A stretch of DNA of 64,000 nt from an uncultured Collinsella sp. (GTDB lineage: Bacteria; Actinomycetota; Coriobacteriia; Coriobacteriales; Coriobacteriaceae). The notes under the pieces are model-generated. The model saw only the letters and a program-made list of their open reading frames with translations. It did not search any database and was not told where the DNA came from. This document shows, in pieces, positions 8,619 through 17,118 of this stretch; within the stretch, counting starts at the first letter, position 1; each line of letters begins with the position of its first letter. Both the position numbers and the translations under genes were made by a program. The stretch spans positions 1 through 64,000 of the forward strand of contig UQRW01000001.1 in NCBI GenBank assembly GCA_900543515.1. The letters run 5' to 3'.

Positions 8619-8937
8619 ATGAGGCTCCTTAAGTATTGCTGCGCAAATTATCGCACAGCAAGCCTAAATACGATACAAACGTCCACTATTTACCAATTCG
8701 AACCATTTGCATTGAATATCTTTATCATGAACATCCCCATCCCCGCTATGGGCCCATATGGGCAAAATCACCCCCTTCATCTCCACCCAACCGACACATC
8801 AACCTCAACTAAATCGATTTACCAAACCGTTCAGCCGACAATTCAGCCGCCGGCGCAAAATCGAAACAAAGCCGGCGCATACTGATAAACGTTTGACGCT
8901 GTTTATCAGTTTTACCAACCATATCGGAAGGTGTTTC
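8619..8937. other. divergent intergenic region between degV-like gene and fbp
   Basis: This 319-bp stretch is more AT-rich than its surroundings and serves both divergent genes. It holds a GATAAT -10-like box for the degV-like gene near 8650 and the 10-bp hairpin at 8881-8910 in the fbp leader. The reading frame of fbp is open back to 8758, but that part is Pro/Gln/Thr-rich and unlike the enzyme family. No gene is supported here. Confidence 0.6.
8881..8910 (+). promoter_or_regulatory. leader hairpin upstream of fbp
   Basis: ACTGATAAAC (8881-8890) pairs perfectly with GTTTATCAGT (8901-8910), followed by TTTT, 28 nt before the fbp start. It could be an attenuator-type terminator or a dyad operator for a repressor. 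The sequence does not distinguish these. Confidence 0.5.
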
Positions 8938-10854
8938 ATGGTCGCATTCGATCGCAACCCGCAAGACTTTAAGTATCTGCGTCTGCTGTCGAGACAATTT
9001 CCTACCGAGCAATCCGCGTTTACCGAGATCATCAATCTCTCGGCCATTCTCAACCTGCCCAAAGGCACCGAGCATTTTATGAGCGACGTGCACGGCGAGT
9101 ACGAAGCCTTTATGCACATCCTCAACAACTGCTCGGGTGTCGTGCGCGAGCATGTCGACGAAATTTTTGGCGACACGCTCTCCTTTGACGAAAAGGGCGA
9201 GCTGTGCACGCTCATCTACTACCCGCGCGAGAAGATCGACCTGGTCCGCAGCCAGCGCGAGGACTCGCCAACTTGGTACAAGACGATGCTTGACCAGCTC
9301 ATCATGGTCGCTCGCTCGCTTTCAAGCCGCTACACGCGCTCCAAGGTGCGTAAGGCCATCCCGCGCGACTACGCCTATATCATCGACGAGTTGTTGCACA
9401 CGCACCCGGACGAGAACAACTATCGCGTGCGCTATCACGAGCGCATCGTGGAGTCCATCCTGGAGACCGCCAGCGCCGACGACTTTATCGAGTCGCTCGC
9501 CTCGCTCATCAAGCGCCTGGCCGTCGACCACCTGCACCTGGTGGGCGACATCTTCGACCGCGGCGGCGGCGCGGCCAAGATTATGGACCGTCTGCTCACC
9601 TACCATTCACTCGACATCCAGTGGGGCAACCACGACCTACTGTGGATGGGCGCTGCGGCCGGTGAGCCCGCCTGCATCGCCACGGTGTTGCGCAACAACC
9701 TACGCTACGACAACTACGAGATCCTGGAGAACGACTACGGCATCTCGCTGCGTGAGCTTGTCGCCTTTGCCGATGCCACCTACACCGCCGGTGAGTCCAT
9801 CACCCCGCTGATCAAGGCCATCAACGTGCTGCTCTTTAAGCTCGAGGGCCAGATTATCCAGCGCCACCCCGAGTTCGATATGACCGACCGCCTGTTACTC
9901 GACAAGATCGACCACGACACCGGCACGGTCACGCTCGCCGACGGCAGCGTGTGGCCGCTCACGACCAACGACTTCCCCACCGTCGACCCGGCGGACCCCT
10001 ACACGCTCACGTCTCAGGAGCAGCACATCATCGACAAGCTCGTGTCCGAGTTTGTCACCGCCGATCACCTGCATCGCCATATCGATTTCCTCTACACCCA
10101 CGGCTCGATGTACAAGGTCGCCAACGGCAACCTGCTCTTCCACGGCTGCGTTCCACTCAACGAAGACGGCACCTTCAGCAGCATGAACTGCCTGGGCACC
10201 TGGCACGCTGGCCGCGATTATCTCGATTTTTGCGACCACATCGCCCGCCGCGCGTGGCGCGTGGGCGACCGCGATGCCCTCGACTGGATGTGGTACCTGT
10301 GGATTGGCTTCAATTCACCCGCCAGCGGACGCCTGGTGCGTACCTTTGAGCGCGCCTATATCGCCGATAAGAGCACCTGGGTCGAGCCGATGGACCCGTA
10401 CTTTACGCTTACCAAGTCGCCCTCGGTCTGCGATGATATCATGCGCGAGTTTGGCGTCGCGGCCATGGCATGCTCGCCGACCGGCCACATCATCAACGGC
10501 CACACGCCCGTTAAAACCACCAAGGGTGAGCAGCCCATCCGCGCCGAGGGCAAGCTACTGGTCATCGATGGCGGCTTCTGCCGCGCTTACCATCCCAAGA
10601 CGGGCATCGCCGGCTATACGCTCATCTCGAGCTCGCGCGGCTGCCGCCTCAAGTCGCACCGGGCCTTTACGACGGTTGCCGAGGCACTCACGCGCAACGT
10701 GGACATCGAGAGCGAGACCAACCGTTTTGACCAAGCAGACCGTCGCCGCATGGTGAGCGACACCGATACTGGCGCCAAGATTCGCAGCCAGATCCAGGAC
10801 CTGCGCCAGCTGCTCGATGCATATAGAAACGGTGCTATCGAGGAGCGCGCCTAG
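8938..10854 (+). CDS. fbp: class III fructose-1,6-bisphosphatase
   Basis: Hydrolyses fructose-1,6-bisphosphate to fructose-6-phosphate in gluconeogenesis. This is the Firmicutes-type class III enzyme, a metallophosphatase-fold protein of about 640 residues (here 638). Metallophosphatase motifs appear in order: SDVHGE (residues 49-54), GDIFDRGG, GNHDLLW, then the C-terminal INGHTPVK and VIDGGFCRAYH. Start ATG 8938 has GGAAGG 6 nt upstream and begins MVAFDRNPQDFKYLRLLS, as in family members. The extra 60 codons upstream are judged not translated. A 10-bp hairpin lies in the leader and a two-part hairpin (10861-10903) immediately downstream. Confidence 0.95.
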   Translation: MVAFDRNPQDFKYLRLLSRQFPTEQSAFTEIINLSAILNLPKGTEHFMSDVHGEYEAFMHILNNCSGVVREHVDEIFGDTLSFDEKGELCTLIYYPREKIDLVRSQREDSPTWYKTMLDQLIMVARSLSSRYTRSKVRKAIPRDYAYIIDELLHTHPDENNYRVRYHERIVESILETASADDFIESLASLIKRLAVDHLHLVGDIFDRGGGAAKIMDRLLTYHSLDIQWGNHDLLWMGAAAGEPACIATVLRNNLRYDNYEILENDYGISLRELVAFADATYTAGESITPLIKAINVLLFKLEGQIIQRHPEFDMTDRLLLDKIDHDTGTVTLADGSVWPLTTNDFPTVDPADPYTLTSQEQHIIDKLVSEFVTADHLHRHIDFLYTHGSMYKVANGNLLFHGCVPLNEDGTFSSMNCLGTWHAGRDYLDFCDHIARRAWRVGDRDALDWMWYLWIGFNSPASGRLVRTFERAYIADKSTWVEPMDPYFTLTKSPSVCDDIMREFGVAAMACSPTGHIINGHTPVKTTKGEQPIRAEGKLLVIDGGFCRAYHPKTGIAGYTLISSSRGCRLKSHRAFTTVAEALTRNVDIESETNRFDQADRRRMVSDTDTGAKIRSQIQDLRQLLDAYRNGAIEERA

Positions 10855-10860
10855 CACCAC

Positions 10861-10903
10861 CCGCGGGGATTGGCTAAACTTGCTAAGTTTGTCATCCCCG
10901 CGG
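10861..10903 (+). terminator. two-part hairpin after fbp
   Basis: CCGCGGGGAT (10861-10870) pairs perfectly with ATCCCCGCGG (10894-10903), and an inner AAACT/AGTTT pair extends the stem. There is no T-run. It may attenuate transcription between fbp and the GtrA gene. It lies inside the upstream extension of the GtrA frame and argues for the later GtrA start. Confidence 0.5.
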
Positions 10904-10932
10904 CGCTTCGGCGCCAGCTTAAGGCAGGTACC

Positions 10933-11328
10933 ATGCAAAAGCTCCTTGCGCAGATTATGAAATTTGGCGTCGTCGGTGTCATTGCCACGGTTATCGACTT
11001 TGGCATTATGAATCTGCTCCACTACGGTCTGGGCCTCAACATCCTAATCGCCAACACCAGCGGCTTTATCATCTCACTCATCTTTAACTACCTCGCAAGC
11101 ATGAAATACGTGTTTGCGCACAAGGAAGGCATGAGCCGCCGCCGCGAGTTCATCATCTTTGTCGTGCTGTCCGTGATCGGTTTGGTGCTCAACGATGGCA
11201 TCGTGCTGGCGCTCAACGCCGGCCTGGGACTCGAGGCCAATATCGCCAAGATCTGTGCCACCGCGCTTGTCATGGTCTACAACTTTGTGACCCGAAAAAT
11301 CTTCCTGGAGGGCGACGAGACAAAATAG
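10933..11328 (+). CDS. GtrA family membrane protein (copy 1)
   Basis: 131-residue GtrA-like protein with four hydrophobic helices. The family is implicated in moving or supporting lipid-linked sugars (such as undecaprenyl-phosphate-glucose) for cell-surface polysaccharide modification. Recognisable segments are the N-terminal KFGVVGVIATVIDFGIMNLL, the loop NYLASMKYVFAH, and the C-terminal VMVYNFVTRKIFL. The frame is open from 10870, but ATG 10933 has AAGGCAGG upstream and the earlier part is covered by a hairpin. A close paralogue lies 219 bp downstream. No glycosyltransferase partner is adjacent, so the substrate is unknown. Confidence 0.85.
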   Translation: MQKLLAQIMKFGVVGVIATVIDFGIMNLLHYGLGLNILIANTSGFIISLIFNYLASMKYVFAHKEGMSRRREFIIFVVLSVIGLVLNDGIVLALNAGLGLEANIAKICATALVMVYNFVTRKIFLEGDETK

Positions 11329-11354
11329 CTCGAAACCCCTGTAGCATTACGGCG

Positions 11355-11394
11355 CCCACGGACGACGCGCACTCAGCGCAGTATTGTCCGTGGG
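11355..11394 (+). terminator. hairpin between the two GtrA genes
   Basis: CCCACGGAC (11355-11363) pairs perfectly with GTCCGTGGG (11386-11394), 26 nt after the first GtrA stop. The T-run is poor. Confidence 0.4.
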
Positions 11395-11547
11395 TGTCGC
11401 TCGTTTACGGGCAAATTTTCAACGTTTGCGGATTAGCTCTTGAAAATTTGGCGAGTTCATATAGTTCTTGGCAAAGACCTTACGTTTCCCTTGTAAAAGC
11501 TCTAAAGTATCCTCTGCTCGATTCATCAACGCATTGGATGTGATTAC

Positions 11548-11955
11548 GTGCGCAAGGCGCTGGCACAACCTCATACCAAGCAGTTCCTCAAGTTTGCCGT
11601 CGTGGGTCTTATCTCCTTTGGCATCGACTGGGGCATGCTCATTGCGCTCGTCGAGCTGTTCCACCTCGACTTTTTGATGAGCACCACGGTTTCGTTTATC
11701 ACGTCCGTCGTGGTCAACTACTGGCTCAGCATGAAGTACGTGTTCGACCACCGCGAGGGCATGAGCCGCAAGCGCGAGTTCACGATCTTCACCATCCTGT
11801 CGGTGATTGGTCTGGGTCTCAACGACCTGTACATGTTTGTGGGCGTCACGTTTTTGAGCATCGGCTACCAGGCCATGAAGGCCATCGCAACGTTTCTCGT
11901 CACCTGGTACAACTACTTCAGCCGCCGCCTCTTCCTCGAGGGCGCACGGTCGTAG
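11548..11955 (+). CDS. GtrA family membrane protein (copy 2)
   Basis: 135-residue paralogue of the preceding GtrA protein, with four predicted membrane helices. Shared features include KFAVVGLISFGIDWGMLIAL, the loop NYWLSMKYVFDHREGMSRKRE and the C-terminal TWYNYFSRRLFLEGA. The start is GTG at 11548, preceded by a weak GGATG-type ribosome-binding site. The tandem arrangement and the near-identical EGMSR(R/K)(R/K)EF loop indicate local duplication followed by divergence of the helices. It ends with a strong terminator at 11982. The role is inferred to be in surface glycan assembly, as for copy 1. Confidence 0.85.
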   Translation: MRKALAQPHTKQFLKFAVVGLISFGIDWGMLIALVELFHLDFLMSTTVSFITSVVVNYWLSMKYVFDHREGMSRKREFTIFTILSVIGLGLNDLYMFVGVTFLSIGYQAMKAIATFLVTWYNYFSRRLFLEGARS

Positions 11956-11981
11956 TCGATTCACTATTTGCTTGAATGTAT

Positions 11982-12016
11982 AACCGGTTGGAATTCCCGT
12001 TCCAACCGGTTTTTTT
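11982..12016 (+). terminator. Rho-independent terminator after the second GtrA gene
   Basis: AACCGGTTGGAA pairs with TTCCAACCGGTT around a 6-nt loop, followed by a run of seven T. It is perfect over 12 bp. Confidence 0.9.
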
Positions 12017-12055
12017 GTTTGCAGAGAGACCCGGCGACCCAGTCCCATTCGCATG

Positions 12056-12093
12056 AAAAACGGGCGGTCCGGATGTTGGTCCGAACCGCCCGT
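12056..12093 (-). terminator. Rho-independent terminator of the B12-linked surface operon
   Basis: On the minus strand ACGGGCGGT pairs with ACCGCCCGT (12060-12093), followed by TTTTT. It lies 23 nt past the stop of the DUF4430 gene and closes the riboswitch-led transcription unit. Confidence 0.85.
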
Positions 12094-12115
12094 CTGGCGC
12101 GCTATGTCGAGGCCT

Positions 12116-13054
12116 CTAGCCCGTTACGTAATACCAAACAACGTTGTCGCCATTGGAGAGAACGTAGTTACTGCAGGCCGTCATGGGCGTTGTGCCGTTG
12201 ACGGAGTACATCCAGCCGCTCGTGCCGCCGTACTGTTTCTCGGCCAAACCACCAATCGCGGAGACATACGTACCGTACGACGAGCCATGTGCGTTGACAG
12301 AAAGGCCCAGCGCGCACAGGGCATCGTAGACGGTAGCGCCTTCGTTAAAGGTAAAGGTGCCACCAGAGGACACAGGATTGCCCACAGAGCTCGATGTGAC
12401 CGAAACCGTCACCGTAACGTAGCTAGGCTGCTGCGAGCTGCCCTGGTCGCCAGTAGAGGCGTTGCCGTTATCGGGGGCAGAAGATGCCCCGCTGGATGAG
12501 GAGGAGGCGCCAGGCGTAGAGCCGGCCCCGCCAGAAGAAGTCGAGTTCTGAGAAGTCGACTGATTGCCGTCGGTCTTTTTATTGCTGTTCTTCTCTCCAG
12601 ACTTCTTGCCATCCTTGTCTTCGGACTTTTTGCTATCCGAGCCCTTGTTTGATTCCTTGTCCGAAGACTCGGACTCCTTCTTAGAGTCAGATTTATCCGA
12701 ACCCTTAGACTCGTCGTTCGCACCATCCGAAGATTTGGAATCCTTGGAGCCAGCTTTACCCGAAGCGACGGTCGAGTCAGACCCCTTGGCGTCCTTCGCG
12801 ACGACGCTCTCCCCCGTCACGGTCTGAACGATCCAGTCAATGGACCAGGCGCCGCTCTCGGAAGGATGGACGAAGCCCAGCGATATGACAATTAGCGCAA
12901 CGCACGCGGCGGTCAGGACGCCAGTAAGCGCCTTCCGTCGAGGGGCGGACGCCGCCGAAGCGGCGCCCTGTTGCTTTGCATCGTCGAACTGAATGAACGA
13001 GGAATTTGGTTGCTTGGGGTCAGCGTCCTTGGATTTATTGGACACAGCCCTCAC
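12116..13054 (-). CDS. membrane-anchored DUF4430 (transcobalamin-like) surface protein
   Basis: 312 residues. A short cytoplasmic N-terminus and one membrane segment (about residues 42-64, ALTGVLTAACVALIVISLGF) precede a long Ser/Lys/Asp/Gly-rich linker (about 85-215) and a C-terminal DUF4430 domain (about 217-312). The domain has the family pattern: YVTVTVSV strand, GATVYDALCALGLSVNAHG, GGTSGWMYSVNGTTP and NGDNVVWYYV. DUF4430 resembles the C-terminal beta domain of transcobalamin and intrinsic factor. The GTG start at 13054 directly abuts the stop of the large DUF4430 gene, so translation is probably coupled. GTG 13045, with AGGTGAGG upstream, is an alternative. Its place in a cobalamin-riboswitch operon suggests corrinoid binding at the cell surface. 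Confidence 0.8.
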   Translation of the reverse strand: MRAVSNKSKDADPKQPNSSFIQFDDAKQQGAASAASAPRRKALTGVLTAACVALIVISLGFVHPSESGAWSIDWIVQTVTGESVVAKDAKGSDSTVASGKAGSKDSKSSDGANDESKGSDKSDSKKESESSDKESNKGSDSKKSEDKDGKKSGEKNSNKKTDGNQSTSQNSTSSGGAGSTPGASSSSSGASSAPDNGNASTGDQGSSQQPSYVTVTVSVTSSSVGNPVSSGGTFTFNEGATVYDALCALGLSVNAHGSSYGTYVSAIGGLAEKQYGGTSGWMYSVNGTTPMTACSNYVLSNGDNVVWYYVTG

Positions 13055-16018
13055 CTACCGACGTTTGGTGAACACGAACACGCCGACGATGGCGAGACCG
13101 ATGACGCCGGCGGCAACGCCAACAATGGCGAGCGGGTTGGCGCCAGTCTCCTGCTCGGAAGCACTAGAGGGCTTCTTAGCAGTGGTCGTAGAAGCAGCAC
13201 CCGTATCGGACTTGGAATCGGACTTCTTGTCGGACTTGTTGTCCTTGGTCTCGGTCTTGGTCGACACCGTCGTCTTGGTCGTCGGCTTATGACCCGGGGC
13301 GATAGCGCCGCCAGCCTGCTGGCCCTTCGTGCCGGAGCCGGAACCCGTGCCCGTGCCAGCGCCAGCACCGGAACCGTTGCCAGCGCCACCATTGCCGCCA
13401 TTGGAGCCAGAACCGCCATTGCCGCCAGGGTTAACAGCATTCTTGGTCCACTTGGCATACAGCGTCAGATCGGCCGTCACCGGCGTACTGAAGTCATACG
13501 CCCGCGTGCAAGCCTCATCGGTGAACCAACCGCCGAAAGTGTAGCCATCGCGCGTCGGATCGGCCGGCTTGACCAGCTTGCCGTCGGCCGTAGCAACAAA
13601 CTTAGTGTCGCAAGCAGACCCGCCGTTGGAATTAAAGGCAACCGTCCAAGACTCAACGGCCCCGAGCTTGAACAGCGTGCCCGAATCATTGATGTAGTAC
13701 AGGCTGCCAGATGCATCGGCAATGACCGGAGAGTCACAGTACTGGTAATGGCCAGCCGCATCATAAATCTGCGTCGCCTCTGCATCACCGAGCGTATAGC
13801 GATACACGCCACCACCAGCAGAGTAGTTGACGTAATCCTTGCTATCCGCGCTGTTAACGGTGAAGTACACATAGGTCTTGCCGCCCTGAACACTCACCAG
13901 CGGAGTAGCAGCAATACCGTTGAGGCCAGCCGGCAGCGCCTTGCCGTCGGCAGCAGCGACCATCGTGGTCTTACCCGTCTTCAGGTTATAGAGAACCAGA
14001 GCAGAGCCCGTAGCCGTCTGTCCGCCGACAATCAGATTGTCACCAAACACCGCAGGGGCGCTCAGATTATTCGTAAGGCCCAGATCAACCGTCTTCTGTG
14101 CACTCAGCACACCCTTCGCCGAAAGCGAAATCACATGGAGCTTTCCGTCGTGCGTCATCTGATAGAAGGTCGAACCATTGGACGGATCGGCAATGCAATC
14201 GGCATTTGCGACAGCGCCGAGCTCCATGGTCGAAACGACATCGCCCGTCGTCTTATCAATGCACTTAAGCGTACCCGCGCTCGTAGGAACGATGGCATAC
14301 TTATCCGTCAAAGCCGCACCAGTCCAGTAATAGCCCTCGGTAGGGTCGATGTTCTGCCAAGAAACTTCGCCCGTGGCAATCTTAATGCGTGCAAAGGAGC
14401 CGTTGCCGTAGGTCGCGTTGTAATTCTCGTCATACGAAATATCGACCGAGCCTACATAGACGTACTCGCCGTCCGAAACGACGGTGCAGGAGCTCTGCGT
14501 CAAATCCGTCAAACCAGGCGTCAGCCACTTGCAGATCAGCTTGTCTGCAGTAATCGCCTGGACCGCACCGCCGTTGAGCGGAACGATGATAAGGCCATTG
14601 GTATAGATCGGACGAGAAGTATAGCTCACCCTGGAGGCAAGCGGCGCAGAGGTAACCTTTTTGCCCGTGGACGAATCGATCTTAATGAGCTCGTTCTCGG
14701 TCGCGATGTACACAAAGCCGTTAGCGATGACAGGCTCGCTGCAGTTGGCATACTGCTGACCAGACTCGGCCTTCCAATCGAAGGCCCACTTAAGACCGGC
14801 GGCCTGCGCAGGCGTCTTGGCATCCGTTACGGTCGAACCGTTGCCACTGTTGCCGTAGCCGGCCCACTCGGCATCCCAATCAGGAGTCGTCGCGCTCGGG
14901 TCCACGACAATCTTGTCGGGATCGGGCATGGCCGAATCGTCGGTGGTATAGGCAAGCGTAACCTTATCGCCGCTCTTGAGCGTAATCTGATTGGCGCAGA
15001 GTAAGGAGGGCTCTCCGTTGATATACAGGTGCCAATATTTATTGGTCGCAGCATCCCAGGCATACGGCTTGTGATCGAACGGCGAGTTGATGGAATTGAG
15101 GAACCAGTACTCACCACTCTGGGAGCCGTTGTACGTAACGCCCTTGGCCTTCAGGACCGTCTCAATAAGGTTCTGAGCCGTAGAGCCCTCGGGCAGGGAA
15201 ACATTGCTTGCCGAGCCCCAGCGAGTATTGTTGCCGTTGACATCGGGACCGATAACATCGACAGACCCAAGAACCTGGCCAGGAAGGGCATCGGCGTCAG
15301 CACCATACATAAAGGTGACGGCATCGCCCTCTTGGAGCTCATAGGCACCGGCGCCAACGTCGGCGAACTTGCCATTTACATAGAAGCGCCAATAGCTATT
15401 AGTCGCAGCATCCCAGCCATAGGACTTACTATCGAACGGCGAAGTAATGCCGTTGAGGAACCAGCCCCAAGACGATTCGCCAGCATCGAGAGTAAGACCG
15501 GTCTGCTCAAGGAGATCCTTGGCAGTAGAGCCCGCCTTGAGACTCGTCTGGCCCGTCGAAGCCCAAACCTGCTGCTTGCCGTCCTTGTCCTTACCAAGGA
15601 CCTGAACGGAAGCATGGACGGAATCGGACGGCAACTTGTCGCCCCAGCCACCGTAGAACCACGTAACGGTATCGCCAGCATGAATGGTGACATTGTCTGC
15701 CGTGTAGTCGCTCGACTTGCCGTTGATGAACAGCTGCCAATAGGTCGAATAATCTTGGGGCGTACCCAGCTCAACACCGTTGTACTTAAGGCTCAGAATG
15801 AAGGAGCCAGCAGCAACGGCGTCGATGTCATTCGCCTCAAGCGCGACCTTCGTAAGGTCAAGTGCGCTCGAACCGGACGTCACCACATACTGCGCGTTAT
15901 CGACCCAAGTCTGAGTCTTGCCCTGGGCATCGCGACCAATGACGGTCACATTTGCGGCAACCTGGTCCTTAACGACAGGGGACGCGCTACCAGCCGTAAA
16001 GGCAAACTCAATCTTCTG
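13055..16018 (-). CDS. C-terminal part of a frameshifted DUF4430/beta-propeller surface protein
   Basis: This frame continues the gene starting at 16848 after a 1-nt shift near 16018-16026. It encodes the rest of DUF4430 module 1, then three more modules. Each has a V.V.G.D..G..Q.W opening, a YW.(L/F)(F/Y)(I/V)NG strand and an L..GD.VT end. A PQQ/quinoprotein-like beta-propeller follows (about 400 residues; repeats such as PVIANGFVYIATENELIKID). Next are an InlB-type repeat (VAFNSNGGSACDT... GGWFTDEACTRAYDF...YAKW), a Gly/Asn/Ser- and Lys/Thr/Ser-rich wall-spanning linker, and a C-terminal membrane helix with FTKRR. No LPXTG is visible before the helix (the sequence reads ETGANPL). The frame itself has no convincing start signal; translation could only begin at a GTG at 15949. 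It lies in the B12 riboswitch transcription unit. Confidence 0.8.
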   Translation of the reverse strand, partial: QKIEFAFTAGSASPVVKDQVAANVTVIGRDAQGKTQTWVDNAQYVVTSGSSALDLTKVALEANDIDAVAAGSFILSLKYNGVELGTPQDYSTYWQLFINGKSSDYTADNVTIHAGDTVTWFYGGWGDKLPSDSVHASVQVLGKDKDGKQQVWASTGQTSLKAGSTAKDLLEQTGLTLDAGESSWGWFLNGITSPFDSKSYGWDAATNSYWRFYVNGKFADVGAGAYELQEGDAVTFMYGADADALPGQVLGSVDVIGPDVNGNNTRWGSASNVSLPEGSTAQNLIETVLKAKGVTYNGSQSGEYWFLNSINSPFDHKPYAWDAATNKYWHLYINGEPSLLCANQITLKSGDKVTLAYTTDDSAMPDPDKIVVDPSATTPDWDAEWAGYGNSGNGSTVTDAKTPAQAAGLKWAFDWKAESGQQYANCSEPVIANGFVYIATENELIKIDSSTGKKVTSAPLASRVSYTSRPIYTNGLIIVPLNGGAVQAITADKLICKWLTPGLTDLTQSSCTVVSDGEYVYVGSVDISYDENYNATYGNGSFARIKIATGEVSWQNIDPTEGYYWTGAALTDKYAIVPTSAGTLKCIDKTTGDVVSTMELGAVANADCIADPSNGSTFYQMTHDGKLHVISLSAKGVLSAQKTVDLGLTNNLSAPAVFGDNLIVGGQTATGSALVLYNLKTGKTTMVAAADGKALPAGLNGIAATPLVSVQGGKTYVYFTVNSADSKDYVNYSAGGGVYRYTLGDAEATQIYDAAGHYQYCDSPVIADASGSLYYINDSGTLFKLGAVESWTVAFNSNGGSACDTKFVATADGKLVKPADPTRDGYTFGGWFTDEACTRAYDFSTPVTADLTLYAKWTKNAVNPGGNGGSGSNGGNGGAGNGSGAGAGTGTGSGSGTKGQQAGGAIAPGHKPTTKTTVSTKTETKDNKSDKKSDSKSDTGAASTTTAKKPSSASEQETGANPLAIVGVAAGVIGLAIVGVFVFTKRR

Positions 16019-16848
16019 CCCCGGGCGAGCTTAACGCTGCTCGCGCCAACCGAGGAAGACGCGCCGTCGACGAACAGCTGCCAGAAGGCATTAGTCGTCG
16101 GATCGTAGGCAAGCGTGCGGCCATCTGTCGGGGACGTGATGCTTTTGAGGTAGAAGCCGTATGCCGTGTTCGGTTCGTAATCCGCTTTAAAGCCCGTCTT
16201 CTGCTGCAGCTTAATGAAGGCATCCGCAGCCGTCGCGCCCTCGTCGAGCTTGAGCTGCGTAGGTGCCACCCAGGTCTGAGCCTTGCCGTCGGCATCGGTG
16301 CCGATAATCGAGAACGAGACCTCGACTTGCTTCTTGGCGACATCGCCGGTTTCTGTCGGGTTCTCTGTCTGGACGACAGCCGCGGTGGCAGATCCTGCTT
16401 GGCCAGCGGATGCCGTCGAAGACTGCTCGCTCGTGGCAGGGCTCTCCCCCGTCGCCGAGCCTTCGTCGCCAGTTGCTGCCCCTGTTGTGGCGGCACTAGC
16501 TGCAGGCGCGCTCCCGGAATCCGAAACCTCGGCCTTGACCTGGTCGGCAGTACCGTCCGCGGCCCCCGCGCCCTCACTCGGCGTCGTAGCCTGAGCCACA
16601 GCCTCGGCAATGCCCTCGGCACCCTCGGCCCACAGCTGAGCCGGCGTGGTGCCAAAGGCCATCGCGAAGGCCAGGAATGCCACCAGGCCGCGCTTGGCTA
16701 CACCGCGTGCAATCGCGCCACGGCGATGCAATGAGGCGCGCTCACGCTCGTCCTCAAACATATCCATTTGTCCCCCATTGTCTGTACTTGGAGCGTTGCC
16801 TTGAGGCTGCCCCACGTCATCGCGCATGTTGCGCTCGAGTTCCCCCAT
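15946..16848 (-). CDS. N-terminal part of the frameshifted DUF4430 surface protein
   Basis: 300-residue frame starting at ATG 16848, with GGAGGGAAGGGGA upstream. It contains a long N-region (about 50 residues), a signal or membrane segment (GLVAFLAFAMAFGTTPAQLWA, cleavage plausible after it), an Ala/Thr/Ser/Glu-rich linker (about 75-160), and the first DUF4430 module (VEVSFSIIGTDADGKAQTWV ... NAFWQLFVDGASSS). After KLA the frame turns into Arg/Leu-rich nonsense (RGRRLSLPLRL). The other frame supplies the expected QKIEFAF strand, so one base is missing in the CCCGGGG stretch around 16019-16026. Joined, the gene would encode about 1264 residues. It starts 60 nt downstream of the cobalamin riboswitch. 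Confidence 0.8.
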   Translation of the reverse strand: MGELERNMRDDVGQPQGNAPSTDNGGQMDMFEDERERASLHRRGAIARGVAKRGLVAFLAFAMAFGTTPAQLWAEGAEGIAEAVAQATTPSEGAGAADGTADQVKAEVSDSGSAPAASAATTGAATGDEGSATGESPATSEQSSTASAGQAGSATAAVVQTENPTETGDVAKKQVEVSFSIIGTDADGKAQTWVAPTQLKLDEGATAADAFIKLQQKTGFKADYEPNTAYGFYLKSITSPTDGRTLAYDPTTNAFWQLFVDGASSSVGASSVKLARGRRLSLPLRLVARPLSLRTRLPQM

Positions 16849-16907
16849 CGGGGTCCCCTTCCCTCCAGAGCCCTATGCATACCGGCGGCACACGCCGCAG
16901 CCGCATA

Positions 16908-17086
16908 CAAGACGGGAGGCGATCCGACTTAACCTTAACGGCTCAGGCGCGCCGTCCGATCTGCGACACGAACATCCCGAGCCAAGAGGAATTACGGTTA
17001 CTGGTACAGCCGGGGACTTGCACCCCGATTCTCCCAAACGCGCAGGAAAACCGCGCATTCGTGCGTCTCCGCACCACTATCTAGGC
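16908..17086 (-). promoter_or_regulatory. cobalamin riboswitch (AdoCbl type)
   Basis: Read on the minus strand, the region has the conserved B12-box elements in order. These are GGGAGAATCGGGGTGCAAGT, then CCCCGGCTGTACCAGTAACC and GTAA, and near the 3' end AAGTCGGATCGCCTCCCG. The 5' paired element GGTGCGGAGACGCACG is also present. A GCGGC-GTGT-GCCGC hairpin (about 16882-16900) lies between the aptamer and the ribosome-binding site and may act as the expression platform. It controls the DUF4430 surface-protein genes downstream and should repress them when cobalamin is abundant. Confidence 0.93.
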
Positions 17087-17118
17087 CATCTATTATTACC
17101 GTAAAAATGGTATCACGC

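Noticed and set aside
8758..8937. Upstream in-frame extension of fbp
   Set aside because: Pro/Gln/Thr-rich and unlike class III FBPases; ATG 8938 has a strong ribosome-binding site and the family-typical N-terminus.
12971..15004. Plus-strand open frame opposite the DUF4430/propeller gene
   Set aside because: Antisense shadow, Arg/Ile/Asn-rich, no domain; the minus-strand repeats explain the sequence.
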